This document shows positions 16,839 to 25,718 of a DNA stretch of 64,000 bases, piece after piece. A program made the translations under genes and the position numbers. A model generated the notes under the pieces. It was not told the origin of the DNA. It searched no databases and worked only from the letters and a program-made list of their open reading frames with translations. The stretch's first letter is position 1. Each line of letters opens with the position of its first letter. Source of the stretch: Arthrobacter sp. Soil764 (lineage in GTDB: Bacteria; Actinomycetota; Actinomycetes; Actinomycetales; Micrococcaceae); NCBI RefSeq assembly GCF_001428075.1, contig NZ_LMSI01000003.1, positions 62,001 to 126,000 on the forward strand, written 5' to 3'.

Positions 16839-17501
16839 TCAGGCTCCGGTCTCGTAGTGGGGTTCAGCAACGGGCTTCGACTCCGGCGAGCCCTTCTCCC
16901 GCAGGTAGACGGAGGCGCCCACCAGTACCGCCACGGCCAGGAACTCGCTTTGCCAGTTCTGGAAAGACTCGAACCAGAAGCGGCTGGTGCCCAGGTACTG
17001 CAGGAACGTGATGCTGGGCTGGCCATGGCTTTGCTGGTCCTGGTTGTACTCGTCCACGCCGCCGGCGGCGTGAAGGAAGAACGATCCGAGGAACAGCGCA
17101 AACAGCAGGATCGACAGGGAATGCTCGTAGACCTTGAGCACCACTCCGCCGTGCCGTACGGGCCACGGCGTGGCTTTCTTGAGAGTCGCCTGGCGCGGGT
17201 CTTCATCCTGGGGCGCTTCCTTGCCCATGGGCTTGGATTCGGATGAGCCTTTTTGGAACAGGAATACGGTGAGGACCACGTACATGGCCATCTGCAGGAA
17301 CTCCGACTCCCAGTTCTCGAACGTGGCCTCCACAAAGGCGCCCGTTCCCAGGAACTGCAGGACCGAGACGGCAGGCTCCCCGTGGGCCTGTTGATCCTCA
17401 CTGTAGGAAGCGGCACCGGAGAGGATCATGCCTACGAAGAACGCCAGGAAGCAGCCCACGTTGGCCAGCAACAGGCCATGTTCTTTTGCCCATTTGCGCA
17501 T
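16839..17501 (-). CDS. DUF6766-like membrane protein with internal duplication
   Basis: 220 aa, four predicted transmembrane helices. Two halves align by eye: SEDQQAHGEPAVSVLQFLGT...FENWESEFLQM (first) and NQDQQSHGQPSITFLQYLGT...FQNWQSEFLAV (second), each flanked by a membrane helix and ending in a (F/L)xxKGSxESKP motif. I recognise the D-Q-x-x-HG / NWxSEF pattern as typical of proteins annotated DUF6766. The function is unknown. It starts 3 bp after the stop of the DUF6328 gene and is probably cotranscribed with it. Confidence 0.85.
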   Translation of the reverse strand: MRKWAKEHGLLLANVGCFLAFFVGMILSGAASYSEDQQAHGEPAVSVLQFLGTGAFVEATFENWESEFLQMAMYVVLTVFLFQKGSSESKPMGKEAPQDEDPRQATLKKATPWPVRHGGVVLKVYEHSLSILLFALFLGSFFLHAAGGVDEYNQDQQSHGQPSITFLQYLGTSRFWFESFQNWQSEFLAVAVLVGASVYLREKGSPESKPVAEPHYETGA

Positions 17502-17504
17502 GTC

Positions 17505-18026
17505 TTACTCCTTTTCCGATGCGGGCGGGATGATCCTTACCGTGGCCCGCTTGTTGAGTCGAAGCGGCACGAACACCAGCATGACCACCATGACGCCCAG
17601 CAGCGCGCCGCCGGCCGTGACGCCGGCGGAGCGCCCAACGGCAACATCGAACACCAGGGCGGCGGTTCCGGCGCTCAGCAGGGCAATGCCGCCAAGGGCG
17701 ATCTTGGTGATGGTGTCGGCGCTGGAGACCAGTGTTTCCTTGAGCCGCTTCCGGAAAAGCCGCCGGTGCACGCTGACCGGGAGGAGGATAAAAGCGGTGG
17801 TCAACGCGGCGATCACAACGTTGGTCAGATAGAGGTTGACCTCCCAGTCGTCCAGCTTTTCGAACCGCTGCTGGAACGGCAGCGTCAGCAGGAAGCCGGC
17901 CAGGATCTGTACGCCGGTCTGGAGCACACGCAACTCCTGCAGGAGTTCCGCCCAGTTGCGGTCAAGCTGCTCCTCACGGGTCTCGTTGCGTCCCGTCCGG
18001 CCCGTGTAGTCCTCAACTTCGGACAT
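17505..18026 (-). CDS. DUF6328 family membrane protein
   Basis: 173 aa. The cytoplasmic N-terminus leads into the hallmark ELLQELRVLQTGVQILAGF (~27-45), then membrane segments at about 38-50, 70-90, 108-128 and 135-152, ending with a basic/polar tail. The family is common in actinobacteria and of unknown function. First gene of a two-gene operon with the DUF6766 protein. Its upstream region, shared with a divergent SDR gene, has an AT-rich stretch and copy 3 of the dyad. Confidence 0.87.
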   Translation of the reverse strand: MSEVEDYTGRTGRNETREEQLDRNWAELLQELRVLQTGVQILAGFLLTLPFQQRFEKLDDWEVNLYLTNVVIAALTTAFILLPVSVHRRLFRKRLKETLVSSADTITKIALGGIALLSAGTAALVFDVAVGRSAGVTAGGALLGVMVVMLVFVPLRLNKRATVRIIPPASEKE

Positions 18027-18122
18027 CGGCCCTCCTTCCTCTCCGGCCCCGGCCCTCGCCTTCTTTCTACTCCTCCCATACCCAGAAACAAGGCGGCCCG
18101 TTGCGCGAGCTATAACATTTGA

Positions 18123-18134
18123 TAAGTTTACTGA
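18123..18134. promoter_or_regulatory. TAAGY-N2-RCTTA-type dyad (copy 3)
   Basis: TAAGTTTACTGA (one mismatch to a perfect TAAGT-N2-ACTTA) in an AT-rich island between DUF6328 and the SDR gene. Confidence 0.4.
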
Positions 18135-18246
18135 TTATTACCCATGGTCGGTGGACTTGGTCCTCCAGCCGGGATAGCTTCGAAGGGCCGGAGCAGGGCG
18201 GTGCCCTTCCCACCGACACAGGTCAACCGACACAGGCAGGCGGACT

Positions 18247-19146
18247 ATGAGCGAGACGGACAAGCAAACAGACCAGCCGAAGGATCCCCGCGGCGGCTAC
18301 CACTCGGGCCCCTTTCCGGAACAGGAACAAAAGCAGCCCGGACTGACCGCGCCCATGGACCCCAAACCCGACCACGGGGAGCTCAGCTACGAGGGGCACG
18401 GCAAGCTCGAAGGCAAGGCCGCGCTCATCACCGGCGGGGACTCCGGCATCGGCAAGGCTGCCGCCATCGCCTTCGCCCGTGAAGGGGCCGACATTGCCAT
18501 CTCCTACCTGCCGGAGGAGGAAGACGACGCGCAGGACACCGCTGAGTGGATCCGGAAAGCCGGACGCCGCGTGCTGCTGTTTCCCGGCGATGGACGCGAT
18601 GAGGAGTTCAGCACCCGCATCGTGGAGGAAACGGTCTCCGAATTCGGCCGCCTCGATGTGCTGGTCCTGAACGCCGCGTACCAGAAGAACCGCGAGAGCC
18701 TTGAGACCCTTCCCACAGAGGAGTTTGACCGGGTCTTCCGGACCAACCTCTATTCGCTGCTGTGGTCGGCCCGGGCGGCCGTGCCGCACCTGAAGGCCGG
18801 GGCCTCGATCATCACCACCGCCTCCATCCAGGCCTTCAACCCGTCGCCGGGGCTGATCGACTACGCCATGACCAAAGCGGCGCAGGTTGCCTTCACCAAG
18901 GCCCTGGCCCAGGAACTGGGCCCCAAGGGGATCCGCGTCAACGCCGTGGCTCCCGGTCCCATCTGGACCCCATTGATCCCGGCCACCGAGTGGCCGGACA
19001 AGCTCCCCTCCTTCGGGCAGGACACCCCGCTGGAACGCGCGGGACAGCCGGCGGAGCTCGCCGCGGCGTATGTACTGCTCGCCTCGGAGGATGGTTCCTA
19101 CATTTCCGGTGCAGTCCTGCCCGTCACGGGCGGCAAGGGACTTTAA
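18247..19146 (+). CDS. SDR family oxidoreductase with N-terminal extension (YhxD/YhdF/glucose-1-dehydrogenase type)
   Basis: 299 aa. A ~50-residue Pro/Gln-rich extension precedes the Rossmann fold, as in the general-stress SDRs of Bacillus and actinobacteria. Motifs: TGGDSGIGK (~60-68), NAAY at the NNAG position, catalytic Ser in TTASIQAF, YAMTK as YxxxK, and a C-terminal SGAVLPVTGG. NAD(P)-dependent reductase or dehydrogenase of unknown substrate. Probably cotranscribed with the small disordered gene 48 bp downstream. The divergent dyad and DUF6328 neighbour suggest stress regulation. Confidence 0.9.
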   Translation: MSETDKQTDQPKDPRGGYHSGPFPEQEQKQPGLTAPMDPKPDHGELSYEGHGKLEGKAALITGGDSGIGKAAAIAFAREGADIAISYLPEEEDDAQDTAEWIRKAGRRVLLFPGDGRDEEFSTRIVEETVSEFGRLDVLVLNAAYQKNRESLETLPTEEFDRVFRTNLYSLLWSARAAVPHLKAGASIITTASIQAFNPSPGLIDYAMTKAAQVAFTKALAQELGPKGIRVNAVAPGPIWTPLIPATEWPDKLPSFGQDTPLERAGQPAELAAAYVLLASEDGSYISGAVLPVTGGKGL

Positions 19147-19194
19147 TCAGGAACACCAGACCAGCAATATCGGCAATGAACAACAGGAGGAAGC

Positions 19195-19575
19195 ATGACG
19201 CAGGAAAACCAGCAGGCTGAACCCGAGACGGCTCCGGGCGGCTACGGCACCCCAACCGCCGAGCAGGAGGCTGCCGGGACCCAGGGCGGCCAGCAGTCCA
19301 GTGGTGGCGCCCAGCAGTCCGGTGGCGGTGCATCTTCAGGGGGCGCGGAGACCAACGAACCGCAGTCGGGCACTGGCCAGGAGCCCGTCCCGCACGACAT
19401 GGATCTTCCGTCCAGCGCGGCGGAAATCGACGAGTCCAATGACGATTCACAGGGGTCGGCGCCGGTGTCCTCGGAGTCCGGTCAGGAAGCCACGGGCATT
19501 CCGGACGGCAGCGGAAACGACCTCCCCAAGGAGGAGTCGCCCAACGACAACGATGAAAGCTTCGACGCCGGATAA
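19195..19575 (+). CDS. Disordered small hydrophilic protein
   Basis: 126 aa with an excellent ribosome site (AGGAGG 5 nt before the ATG). The composition is dominated by Gln, Gly, Ser, Glu, Asp and Pro, with no hydrophobic core, signal peptide or Cys. It is similar in style to the other acidic small proteins at 6800 and 7370. It follows the stress-type SDR and is terminated by a strong hairpin. Function unknown; a desiccation- or stress-protectant role would be speculation. Confidence 0.75.
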   Translation: MTQENQQAEPETAPGGYGTPTAEQEAAGTQGGQQSSGGAQQSGGGASSGGAETNEPQSGTGQEPVPHDMDLPSSAAEIDESNDDSQGSAPVSSESGQEATGIPDGSGNDLPKEESPNDNDESFDAG

Positions 19576-19595
19576 AGCCTGCTCATCCATTCAGG

Positions 19596-19635
19596 CCCCC
19601 GTTTCTGCTGCCCCTGGTGTCAGCGGAAACGGGGG
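19596..19635 (+). terminator. Intrinsic terminator-like hairpin
   Basis: CCCCCGTTTCTGCTG / CAGCGGAAACGGGGG: 15-bp stem (one T-G wobble) with a 10-nt loop, 20 bp after the stop of the preceding gene, followed by TCTTC. The 170 bp from here to the glycosyltransferase start hold no supported gene. Confidence 0.7.
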
Positions 19636-19804
19636 TCTTCGGCGTCCAGCGGGCCCGGCCCCATCGATCCCTGGCGGTGGGGCAGCACCGGCGAATACAT
19701 CCCGCCCGGCTGGGTACGGAACATGCGGAAAGCCAATCCGCTGGCGCCGCAATAAGCAGCGCGCAGAGACGCCGGCGGGAATCTCAACGCCGGGAAGGTG
19801 GACT

Positions 19805-20674
19805 GTGGCCAGGAGAACTTCGGAGCAGTGGGCGCGGCAGCAGGACCGGCCGGACAACGTGGCGGTGGACGTCCTGGTGCCCACCTGCAACCGGCCGGCC
19901 GAGCTCGCGGTCACCCTCGCAGGACTGGCCGGGCAGGCCGAGCCCGCGTTCGCCGTCGTCATCAGCGACCAGTCAGCCGGGCAACCGGCCTGGGACCATC
20001 CCGCCGCCGCGGCCATGGTGCGGGTACTGGAGGCCCAGGGCCGGCCCGTCACGCTGCTGCGGCACCTGCCCCGCCGCGGGCTGGCCGAACACCGCCAATT
20101 CCTGCTGGAACAGGCCACAGCGGAGCAGTGCCTCTTCCTGGACGACGACGTCTGGCTGGAGCCGGGTGCGTTGGAGCGGCTGAGCACGGCGCTGGATGAG
20201 CTTCAGTGCGGTTTCGTGGGAATGGCGCCGCAGGGCCTGTCCTTCCTGGACGACCGCAGGCCGGAACAGACCGCAGCCTTCCAGGCCTGGGAGGGCCCGG
20301 TGACTCCGGAACGGATCCGGCCGGGTGCCCCGGGCTTTGAGCGCTGGCCGCTGCACAGCGCTGCCAACCTCAGCCACCTCAGCGCGGAACTGTCGCTGCA
20401 GCCCGGCGAATGGGTGCCGTACCACGTGGCGTGGCTGGGCGGCTGCGTGCTCTACCGCAGGGAGGCGCTGAACGACGCCGGCGGCTTCCTTTTCTGGACC
20501 AGCCTGCCCGCTGAGCACGCCGGAGAGGATGTGGTGGCGCAATGGCAGGTGATGGAACGCTGCGGCGCAGCGGGCATCCTGCCGTCGGGAGCGGTCCACC
20601 TGGAGTCGCCTACCACCGTGACGGACCGGCGGGTGGAGGCGTACGACGTCGTCCTGAAGGAGGGTGCTGTCTGA
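19805..20674 (+). CDS. Family 2-type glycosyltransferase
   Basis: 289 aa from a GTG at 19805 with GGAAGG 6 nt upstream; the open frame extends further 5' but lacks family sequence there. GT-A fold features: DVLVPTCNRPAEL near the N-terminus, VVISDQSA, and the metal-binding acidic motif FLDDDVWL (~110). Later GEDVVAQWQVMER matches the ED catalytic-base region of GT2 enzymes. No membrane segment is evident. Acceptor unknown; no polysaccharide cluster is nearby. Confidence 0.85.
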   Translation: MARRTSEQWARQQDRPDNVAVDVLVPTCNRPAELAVTLAGLAGQAEPAFAVVISDQSAGQPAWDHPAAAAMVRVLEAQGRPVTLLRHLPRRGLAEHRQFLLEQATAEQCLFLDDDVWLEPGALERLSTALDELQCGFVGMAPQGLSFLDDRRPEQTAAFQAWEGPVTPERIRPGAPGFERWPLHSAANLSHLSAELSLQPGEWVPYHVAWLGGCVLYRREALNDAGGFLFWTSLPAEHAGEDVVAQWQVMERCGAAGILPSGAVHLESPTTVTDRRVEAYDVVLKEGAV

Positions 20675-20681
20675 TCAGGCG

Positions 20682-21566
20682 CTAAGCGCCACGTCCGGCG
20701 TCCAGTGGGTAGGCCACGTATGCGAACAGCCTCGAATCCGGTGACCAGCTGCTGACGTTCAGGGTGCCCTGCCCACCGAACACCGGCCAGGTGTGCAGCG
20801 GCGTGGCCCAGTCGTTGGTGGACACCAGGACGACCTCCACCGGAAGGTCTGCAGGGTGCCCCCGGGTTCCAGCGGGAAAGCGGAGATAGCTGGCCAGGCG
20901 GCCGTCGGGGGAGAGGTGCGGGAACCAGTCGACGGTACCGCTATCCAGCAGACGCTCGAACTGGCTGCCGTCCGGGCGGACCCGGGCAAGCTGGGCGTGG
21001 CCGGGTGCCGTGGTGAAGGACTCCGTGTTCAGGTAAAGCCATATTCCGTCGGCGGAATATTCAGGTCCGTCGCAGTGCCCCTGGCCCACCTCCACGTTCT
21101 CCGGTGGGCCGCCCGCGGACGCGATGGTCCGCAACCGGCCGGGCCGTGCAAAGTCTCCCGCCGCGATGTCCACATAGGCCAGCCGGCCGCCGTCGGGACT
21201 GACGCCATGGAGGAAATGTAAGGATCCGTCGTCATCCGTGATCCTGGTGGCCTGTCCGCCGGCAAGTGGTGCGCGGTAGATATGGCCGTCATCGCCCGAG
21301 AGGAAGATACCGCTGCCGTCCGGGTCCAGGACGTGGTCATTATTGAGAGCGGGGACGCCGGTGAGCGGAACTTCGGTGAGGGCGCCGGCCGCCAGGTCGA
21401 GCCGCCACAGACTGCCGTCTCCGTTGAGGATCAGCGCCCGCCCGTCGAGGGTCCAGTTGGGTGCTTCGAGCAGCATGTCCTCAGTGCGGAAGACGAGCGA
21501 AGATTCCCCGGTGACCGACGCGGTCCACACCTCGCAGCACTGGCCTGGTTGAAGGGTGCGGACCAC
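20682..21566 (-). CDS. TolB/PD40-type beta-propeller protein of the sugar cluster
   Basis: 294 aa from a GTG at 21566, two bases after the stop of the upstream isomerase gene and preceded by GGGGAG, so translationally coupled. Repeated blade motifs are visible: APNWTLDGRALIL, VSPDGGRLAYV, GPEYSADGIWLYL, FPHLSPDGRLASYL and SSWSPDSRLFAYV, i.e. the WSPDG...I/LY pattern of PD40/WD40-like TolB repeats. No signal peptide, so it is cytoplasmic if this start is right. It is the last gene of the cluster. Role unclear: substrate sensing or an uncharacterised lyase/hydrolase of the oligogalacturonate-lyase-like propeller type. Confidence 0.85.
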   Translation of the reverse strand: MVRTLQPGQCCEVWTASVTGESSLVFRTEDMLLEAPNWTLDGRALILNGDGSLWRLDLAAGALTEVPLTGVPALNNDHVLDPDGSGIFLSGDDGHIYRAPLAGGQATRITDDDGSLHFLHGVSPDGGRLAYVDIAAGDFARPGRLRTIASAGGPPENVEVGQGHCDGPEYSADGIWLYLNTESFTTAPGHAQLARVRPDGSQFERLLDSGTVDWFPHLSPDGRLASYLRFPAGTRGHPADLPVEVVLVSTNDWATPLHTWPVFGGQGTLNVSSWSPDSRLFAYVAYPLDAGRGA

Positions 21567-21568
21567 CC

Positions 21569-22570
21569 CTACTCCCCGCTGCTGAAGGCGGCGTCGAAGC
21601 TGGTCTGGGAGGCGGGGAAGTCGTACTTCTTCAGGGCCGCGAGTGCTTCGGGGGCGCCGTGGAGGCGGTCCATGCCTGCATCTTCCCACTCCACGGAGAT
21701 GGGGCCGCTGTAGCCGATGGCGGACAGGGCGCGGAAGGAGGCTTCCCAGGGGACGTCGCCGCGGCCGGCGGAAACGAAGTCCCAGCCGCGGCGCGGATCG
21801 CCCCAGGCCAGGTGGGAGCCCATGACGGTGTTGCGGCCGGTCTGGCGGACCTTGGTGTCCTTGCAGTCCACGTGGTAGATCCGGTCCTTGAAGTCCCAGA
21901 TGAAGGAGACGGGGTCGATGCCCTGCCACATCATGTGGGAGGGGTCCCAGTTCAGGCCGAACGCTTCCCGGTGGCCGATCGCTTCGAGGGTGCGGACGGT
22001 GGTCCAGTAGTCGTAGGCGATCTCGGAGGGGTGGACTTCGTGGGCGAAACGGATGCCGTTTTCGTCGAAGACGTCCAGGATGGGGTTCCAGCGGTCGGCG
22101 AAGTCCTGGTATCCGGCGTCGATGACCTTTTCGGGGACGGGCGGGAACATGGCCACGTACTGCCAGATGGAGGAGCCGGTGAAGCCGACGACGGTGTCCA
22201 CACCCAGTGCCTTGGCGAGCCGGGCAGTGTGTTTCATTTCCTCGGCGGCGCGGGTGCGGACGCCTTCGGGGTCGCCGTCGCCCCAGACTTTGGCGCCGAC
22301 GATGGCCTGGTGGCGGAAGTCGATGGGGTCATCGCACACGGCCTGGCCTTTAAGGTGGTTGGAGATGGCCCAGACCTTGAGTTTGTACTTGTCCAGGATC
22401 TCGAGCTTGGACTCGACGTACCCGGGTTCATCCCAGCGCCAGGCGTCCAGGTGGTCGCCGGAGACGGCGATTTCCAGTCCGTCGTAGCCCCAGCCGGAGG
22501 CCAGGCGTGCGACTTCTTCGAAGGGCAGGTCGGCCCACTGGCCGGTGAACAGGGTGAACGGGCGGGGCAT
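21569..22570 (-). CDS. Sugar phosphate isomerase/epimerase (AP endonuclease-2 fold)
   Basis: 333 aa. Xylose isomerase-like TIM barrel: FEEVARLASGWGYDGLEIAV near the N-terminus, metal-binding candidates His/Glu in RFAHEVHPSEIAYD (~185), NWDPSHMMWQG (~215) and YHVDCKD (~240), and Glu in ISVEWED near the C-terminus. Members isomerise, epimerise or beta-eliminate keto-sugars using a divalent metal. Together with Gfo/Idh dehydrogenases it fits a 3-keto-sugar pathway. The upstream open frame is a frame shadow; the ATG at 22570 follows GGAGCCC. Confidence 0.9.
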   Translation of the reverse strand: MPRPFTLFTGQWADLPFEEVARLASGWGYDGLEIAVSGDHLDAWRWDEPGYVESKLEILDKYKLKVWAISNHLKGQAVCDDPIDFRHQAIVGAKVWGDGDPEGVRTRAAEEMKHTARLAKALGVDTVVGFTGSSIWQYVAMFPPVPEKVIDAGYQDFADRWNPILDVFDENGIRFAHEVHPSEIAYDYWTTVRTLEAIGHREAFGLNWDPSHMMWQGIDPVSFIWDFKDRIYHVDCKDTKVRQTGRNTVMGSHLAWGDPRRGWDFVSAGRGDVPWEASFRALSAIGYSGPISVEWEDAGMDRLHGAPEALAALKKYDFPASQTSFDAAFSSGE

Positions 22571-22596
22571 GCAGGGCTCCTTGGAAGATAAGGGTG

Positions 22597-23763
22597 CTAG
22601 TGGCGGACGACGGTGAGGGTGCTCTTGTTGGCCGCGGATTCCTCCACCGCGTCCAGGACGTACTGGACGTTCAGGCCTTCTTCGAACGACGGCGAGGGCT
22701 GGCTTCCGTCCTTGATGGCCAGCAGGAAGTCGCGGACCTGGTGGGTGAACGTGTGCTCCCAGCCGATGATGTGGCCCTGCGGCCACCACGCGTCCAGGTA
22801 GGGGTGCTCGGGTTCGTTCACCAGGATCCTGCGGAAGCCCTGCTCACGGACCGGGGCCGTGGCGTCCAGGAAGCCAAGCTCATTGAGGTTTTCCAGGTCG
22901 AACAGCAGGCTGCCCTTGTCGCCGTAGACCTCGATCTGGAGGGAGTTCTTCCTGCCGGTGGCCACCCGGGAGACCTCCACTGAGGCCACCGCCCCGGAGG
23001 TGAGGGACAGCGTGGCCCAGGCGGCGTCGTCGACCGTTACATCCTCCATGTCGTCCGCCCCGGGGCGGCGGTTCACGAAGGTGTTGAGCCGGCCACTGAC
23101 TTCGGTGACCTGGTCCCCCAGGAGGAACAGGACCTGATCGATGGCGTGGCTGGCGATGTCCCCGAGAGCGCCGGACCCGGCGGTTTCCTTCCGCAGCCGC
23201 CAGGTCATCGGGGCCTGGGCATCGGTGAGCCAGTCCTGCAGGTAGGCGGCGCGGACGTGCCGGACAATGCCCAGCCGGCCCTCGGCGATCAGTTCCCTGG
23301 CCAGTGCCAGGGCCGGGACGCGCCGGTAGTTGAAGCCGATCATCGACTGGGTGCCTTTGGCGCGGGCCTTGGCCGCGGCGGCGGTCATCAGCTCGGCTTC
23401 CGCGAGGGTGTTGGCCAGCGGCTTTTCCACCAGGACGTGCTTGCCCGCTTCCAGCGCGGCGATGGCGATTTCGGCGTGCATCCAGCCCGGGGCACAGATG
23501 TCCACGACGTCGATGTCATCGCGGGTGACCACCGTCCGCCAGTCCGTTGCGGACTCAGCCCAGCCGTACTTTGCCGCGGCCTCTGCCACGGCGCCGGCGT
23601 CCCGGCCCACGAGGACCTTCTGCTCGAAGGCCGGGACGTCGAAGAAGCTGGCCACGTTCCGCCACGCGTTGGAGTGGGCCTTGCCCATGAAGGCGTAACC
23701 GATGGCGGCGACACCGAGCGGGCGGGAGGCCGGAGGTTTGGACGGGTGTGCGGGTGTGGTCAT
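22597..23763 (-). CDS. Gfo/Idh/MocA family oxidoreductase
   Basis: 388 aa. NAD(P)-binding Rossmann domain with GVAAIGYAFMGKAHSNAW at the start and the active-site VEKPLAN at ~110, followed by the C-terminal beta-sheet domain with SGALGDIASHAIDQVLFLLG (~190-210; catalytic D/H pair) and WWPQGHIIGWEHTF near the end. The latter pattern is shared with sugar and anhydrosugar dehydrogenases such as levoglucosan dehydrogenase. It oxidises a sugar hydroxyl to a ketone. Part of the ABC-transporter cluster. The substrate is inferred only. Confidence 0.92.
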   Translation of the reverse strand: MTTPAHPSKPPASRPLGVAAIGYAFMGKAHSNAWRNVASFFDVPAFEQKVLVGRDAGAVAEAAAKYGWAESATDWRTVVTRDDIDVVDICAPGWMHAEIAIAALEAGKHVLVEKPLANTLAEAELMTAAAAKARAKGTQSMIGFNYRRVPALALARELIAEGRLGIVRHVRAAYLQDWLTDAQAPMTWRLRKETAGSGALGDIASHAIDQVLFLLGDQVTEVSGRLNTFVNRRPGADDMEDVTVDDAAWATLSLTSGAVASVEVSRVATGRKNSLQIEVYGDKGSLLFDLENLNELGFLDATAPVREQGFRRILVNEPEHPYLDAWWPQGHIIGWEHTFTHQVRDFLLAIKDGSQPSPSFEEGLNVQYVLDAVEESAANKSTLTVVRH

Positions 23764-23819
23764 GATGCGTTCCTGCGTGCTTCCTGCTGGCTGGACTACG
23801 TGCTGGATTACTTGCTGGA

Positions 23820-24938
23820 TCAGAGGGTGGCGGTTTCCGGCGCCCAGTCCTCGGGGAGGGCGGGCGACGCCGGGGCAGAGCTTTCCACGTCCACGAACGT
23901 GCCGGAGCCCATGGACTCGGAGATGGAGACCATGGTGTCCAGGACGTGGTAGGCGAGCTCACCCGTGGCGCGGTGGGCTGTTCCCGCTCGGAGGGAGCGC
24001 GCCATGTCCAGTACGCCCATGCCGCGGCCGTTGGCGGGTCCGGTGGCCGGAACGGTGGTCCAGTCCTCGTCGCCGGCGCGCCAGAGCTTGATGTCGCCGG
24101 TGAAGTAGTTGGGATCCGGCAGCGAGATGGTGGCTTCGGTGCCGGTGATTTCCACGAATCCCATGCGCGTCCGGGGGGACTCGAAGGAGAAGACGCTGTG
24201 CGAGGAGGCGCCGGATTCGAACTGGGCCATCGCGGAGACGTGGGTGGGCACCTCGACGGTGAACTCCTCGCCGGCCTTGGGCCCGGAACCGATCACGCGC
24301 ACATCCTTGGACTTTGACCCGACGGCGGCCACCTTGCGGATGGAGCCGAAGGCCTGGACCAGGGTGGTGAGGTAATAGGGGCCCATGTCGAACAGCGGGC
24401 CGGCACCGTGCTGGAACAGGAAGGCCGGATTGGGGTGCCAGGACTCCGGGCCAGGGGTTTGGAACGTGGTCATCGCGGTCAGCGGCGTCCCGATGTCGCC
24501 CCGCTGGATCAGGCGCAGGGCCGTTTGGATCCCGGCTCCAAGGAACGTGTCCGGGGCGCAGCCCAGGCGGATGCCGGCCGCGTCGGCGGTCTTGAGCAGG
24601 CCCAGCCCGGATTCGCGGTCCAGCGAGAACGGCTTCTCCGTCCAGACATGCTTGCCGGCGTTGACGGCGGCGGTGGCCACCTCCACGTGCGCGGCAGGAA
24701 TGGTGAGGTTGACGATGATCTCAACGGCCGGGTGGTTCAGGGCCTTGTCCACCCCGCCCCATTCGGGGATGCCGTATTCCTTGGCGCGTGCCTCGGCGGC
24801 TTCCTCGAAGAGGTCGGCGATGACATGGACCTTGAGGTCCGGGAAAGCGGTGAGGTTGTCCAGGTACTGCTTGCTGATCACGCCGGCGCCGATGACGCCG
24901 ACGCCCACCGGGCCCTGGCGGGAGGCTGTGGTGCTCAT
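23820..24938 (-). CDS. Gfo/Idh/MocA family oxidoreductase
   Basis: 372 aa; AAGGAG 8 nt before the ATG, and a 4-nt overlap (ATGA) with the preceding isomerase gene. Motifs: VGVIGAGVIS (~14), WTEKPFSLDR (~97-106), and a C-terminal domain with LFDMGPYYLTTLVQAFG (~180). The G-x-G-x-x-(G/S) motif and EKP are intact, so an active NAD(P)-dependent sugar dehydrogenase is expected. It is one of three complete paralogues in this cluster. Confidence 0.92.
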   Translation of the reverse strand: MSTTASRQGPVGVGVIGAGVISKQYLDNLTAFPDLKVHVIADLFEEAAEARAKEYGIPEWGGVDKALNHPAVEIIVNLTIPAAHVEVATAAVNAGKHVWTEKPFSLDRESGLGLLKTADAAGIRLGCAPDTFLGAGIQTALRLIQRGDIGTPLTAMTTFQTPGPESWHPNPAFLFQHGAGPLFDMGPYYLTTLVQAFGSIRKVAAVGSKSKDVRVIGSGPKAGEEFTVEVPTHVSAMAQFESGASSHSVFSFESPRTRMGFVEITGTEATISLPDPNYFTGDIKLWRAGDEDWTTVPATGPANGRGMGVLDMARSLRAGTAHRATGELAYHVLDTMVSISESMGSGTFVDVESSAPASPALPEDWAPETATL

Positions 24939-25681
24939 GCTTTTACTCCTTCGCCTGCAGCGTTGAGGAAGGACAGGCTCTCGCTGATGCCCTCGAAGAT
25001 GTCGCCGGCGTAGTCGTCGAACTCCACTACGCCCACCTCCAGCGACTTTGCCGCGGCGATGACGTCCATGACCGGCACCTTGCCCTGGCCCGCCGGCTGC
25101 TGGGCCTTGTTGTCCTTGTTCAGGGGGCCGTCCTTGATGTGGATGAATTTCACCCGGTCGCCCAGCCTGGCCAGGAGTTCCACGGGATCCTGGCCGCCGA
25201 CTGCCGCCCAGTAGGTGTCCACCTCCAGGACCAGTTCCGGGTCCAGCAGGTCCGCGAAGTACTCCAGGGCGGTGCGGCCCTCGATGCTGGACTCCAGTTC
25301 CCAGGCGTGGTTGTGGTAACCCACCCGGATGCCGTAGTCCGCGCCCTTCTTGGCGGCGGCGTTGAGCTTTTCGGCCGTTGCCTGGATGTCCTCGGCCTTC
25401 TGCCAGTGCTCGGCGGGCAGAAACGGATCGATGACGGTGGTGATGCCCAGTTCCTTGGCTGCCGCGAAAATCTCGTCCTGGTCCTGGCTCATGAGGGGTG
25501 CATGGCCGGACGGTGCGGTGAGGCCGTTCTCCTTCAGGGCCGCGCCGAGTTCCTTGGCCGTGGCCACGAAGTTGTACGGCTCAACCTGGGTGAAGCCGAT
25601 CTCCGCCACTTTCCTGATGGTCCCCGGAAGATCCTCCGAGATGGCGTTGCGGAGGGTGTAAAGCTGCAGTGAGTAGGACAT
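24935..25681 (-). CDS. Sugar phosphate isomerase/epimerase (TIM barrel)
   Basis: 248 aa. Xylose isomerase-like barrel beginning YSLQLYTLRNAI, with metal-ligand candidates in VGYHNHAWEL (~120), LVLEVDTYWAAVGG (~160), FIHIKDG (~185) and VVEFDDYAGD (~225). It is smaller than the isomerase at 21569 and belongs to a different branch. Translationally coupled to the downstream Gfo/Idh gene. In keto-sugar pathways such a pair performs elimination and hydration steps; that role is inferred. Confidence 0.9.
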   Translation of the reverse strand: MSYSLQLYTLRNAISEDLPGTIRKVAEIGFTQVEPYNFVATAKELGAALKENGLTAPSGHAPLMSQDQDEIFAAAKELGITTVIDPFLPAEHWQKAEDIQATAEKLNAAAKKGADYGIRVGYHNHAWELESSIEGRTALEYFADLLDPELVLEVDTYWAAVGGQDPVELLARLGDRVKFIHIKDGPLNKDNKAQQPAGQGKVPVMDVIAAAKSLEVGVVEFDDYAGDIFEGISESLSFLNAAGEGVKA

Positions 25682-25718
25682 GGGTTTCCTTTAGCTGTTC
25701 TGTAGGTGTGGGCTGGGG

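Noticed and set aside
19301..19804. N-terminal extension of the glycosyltransferase
   Set aside because: It reads through the disordered gene and a terminator hairpin; the GTG at 19805 has a ribosome site and directly precedes the GT-A fold.
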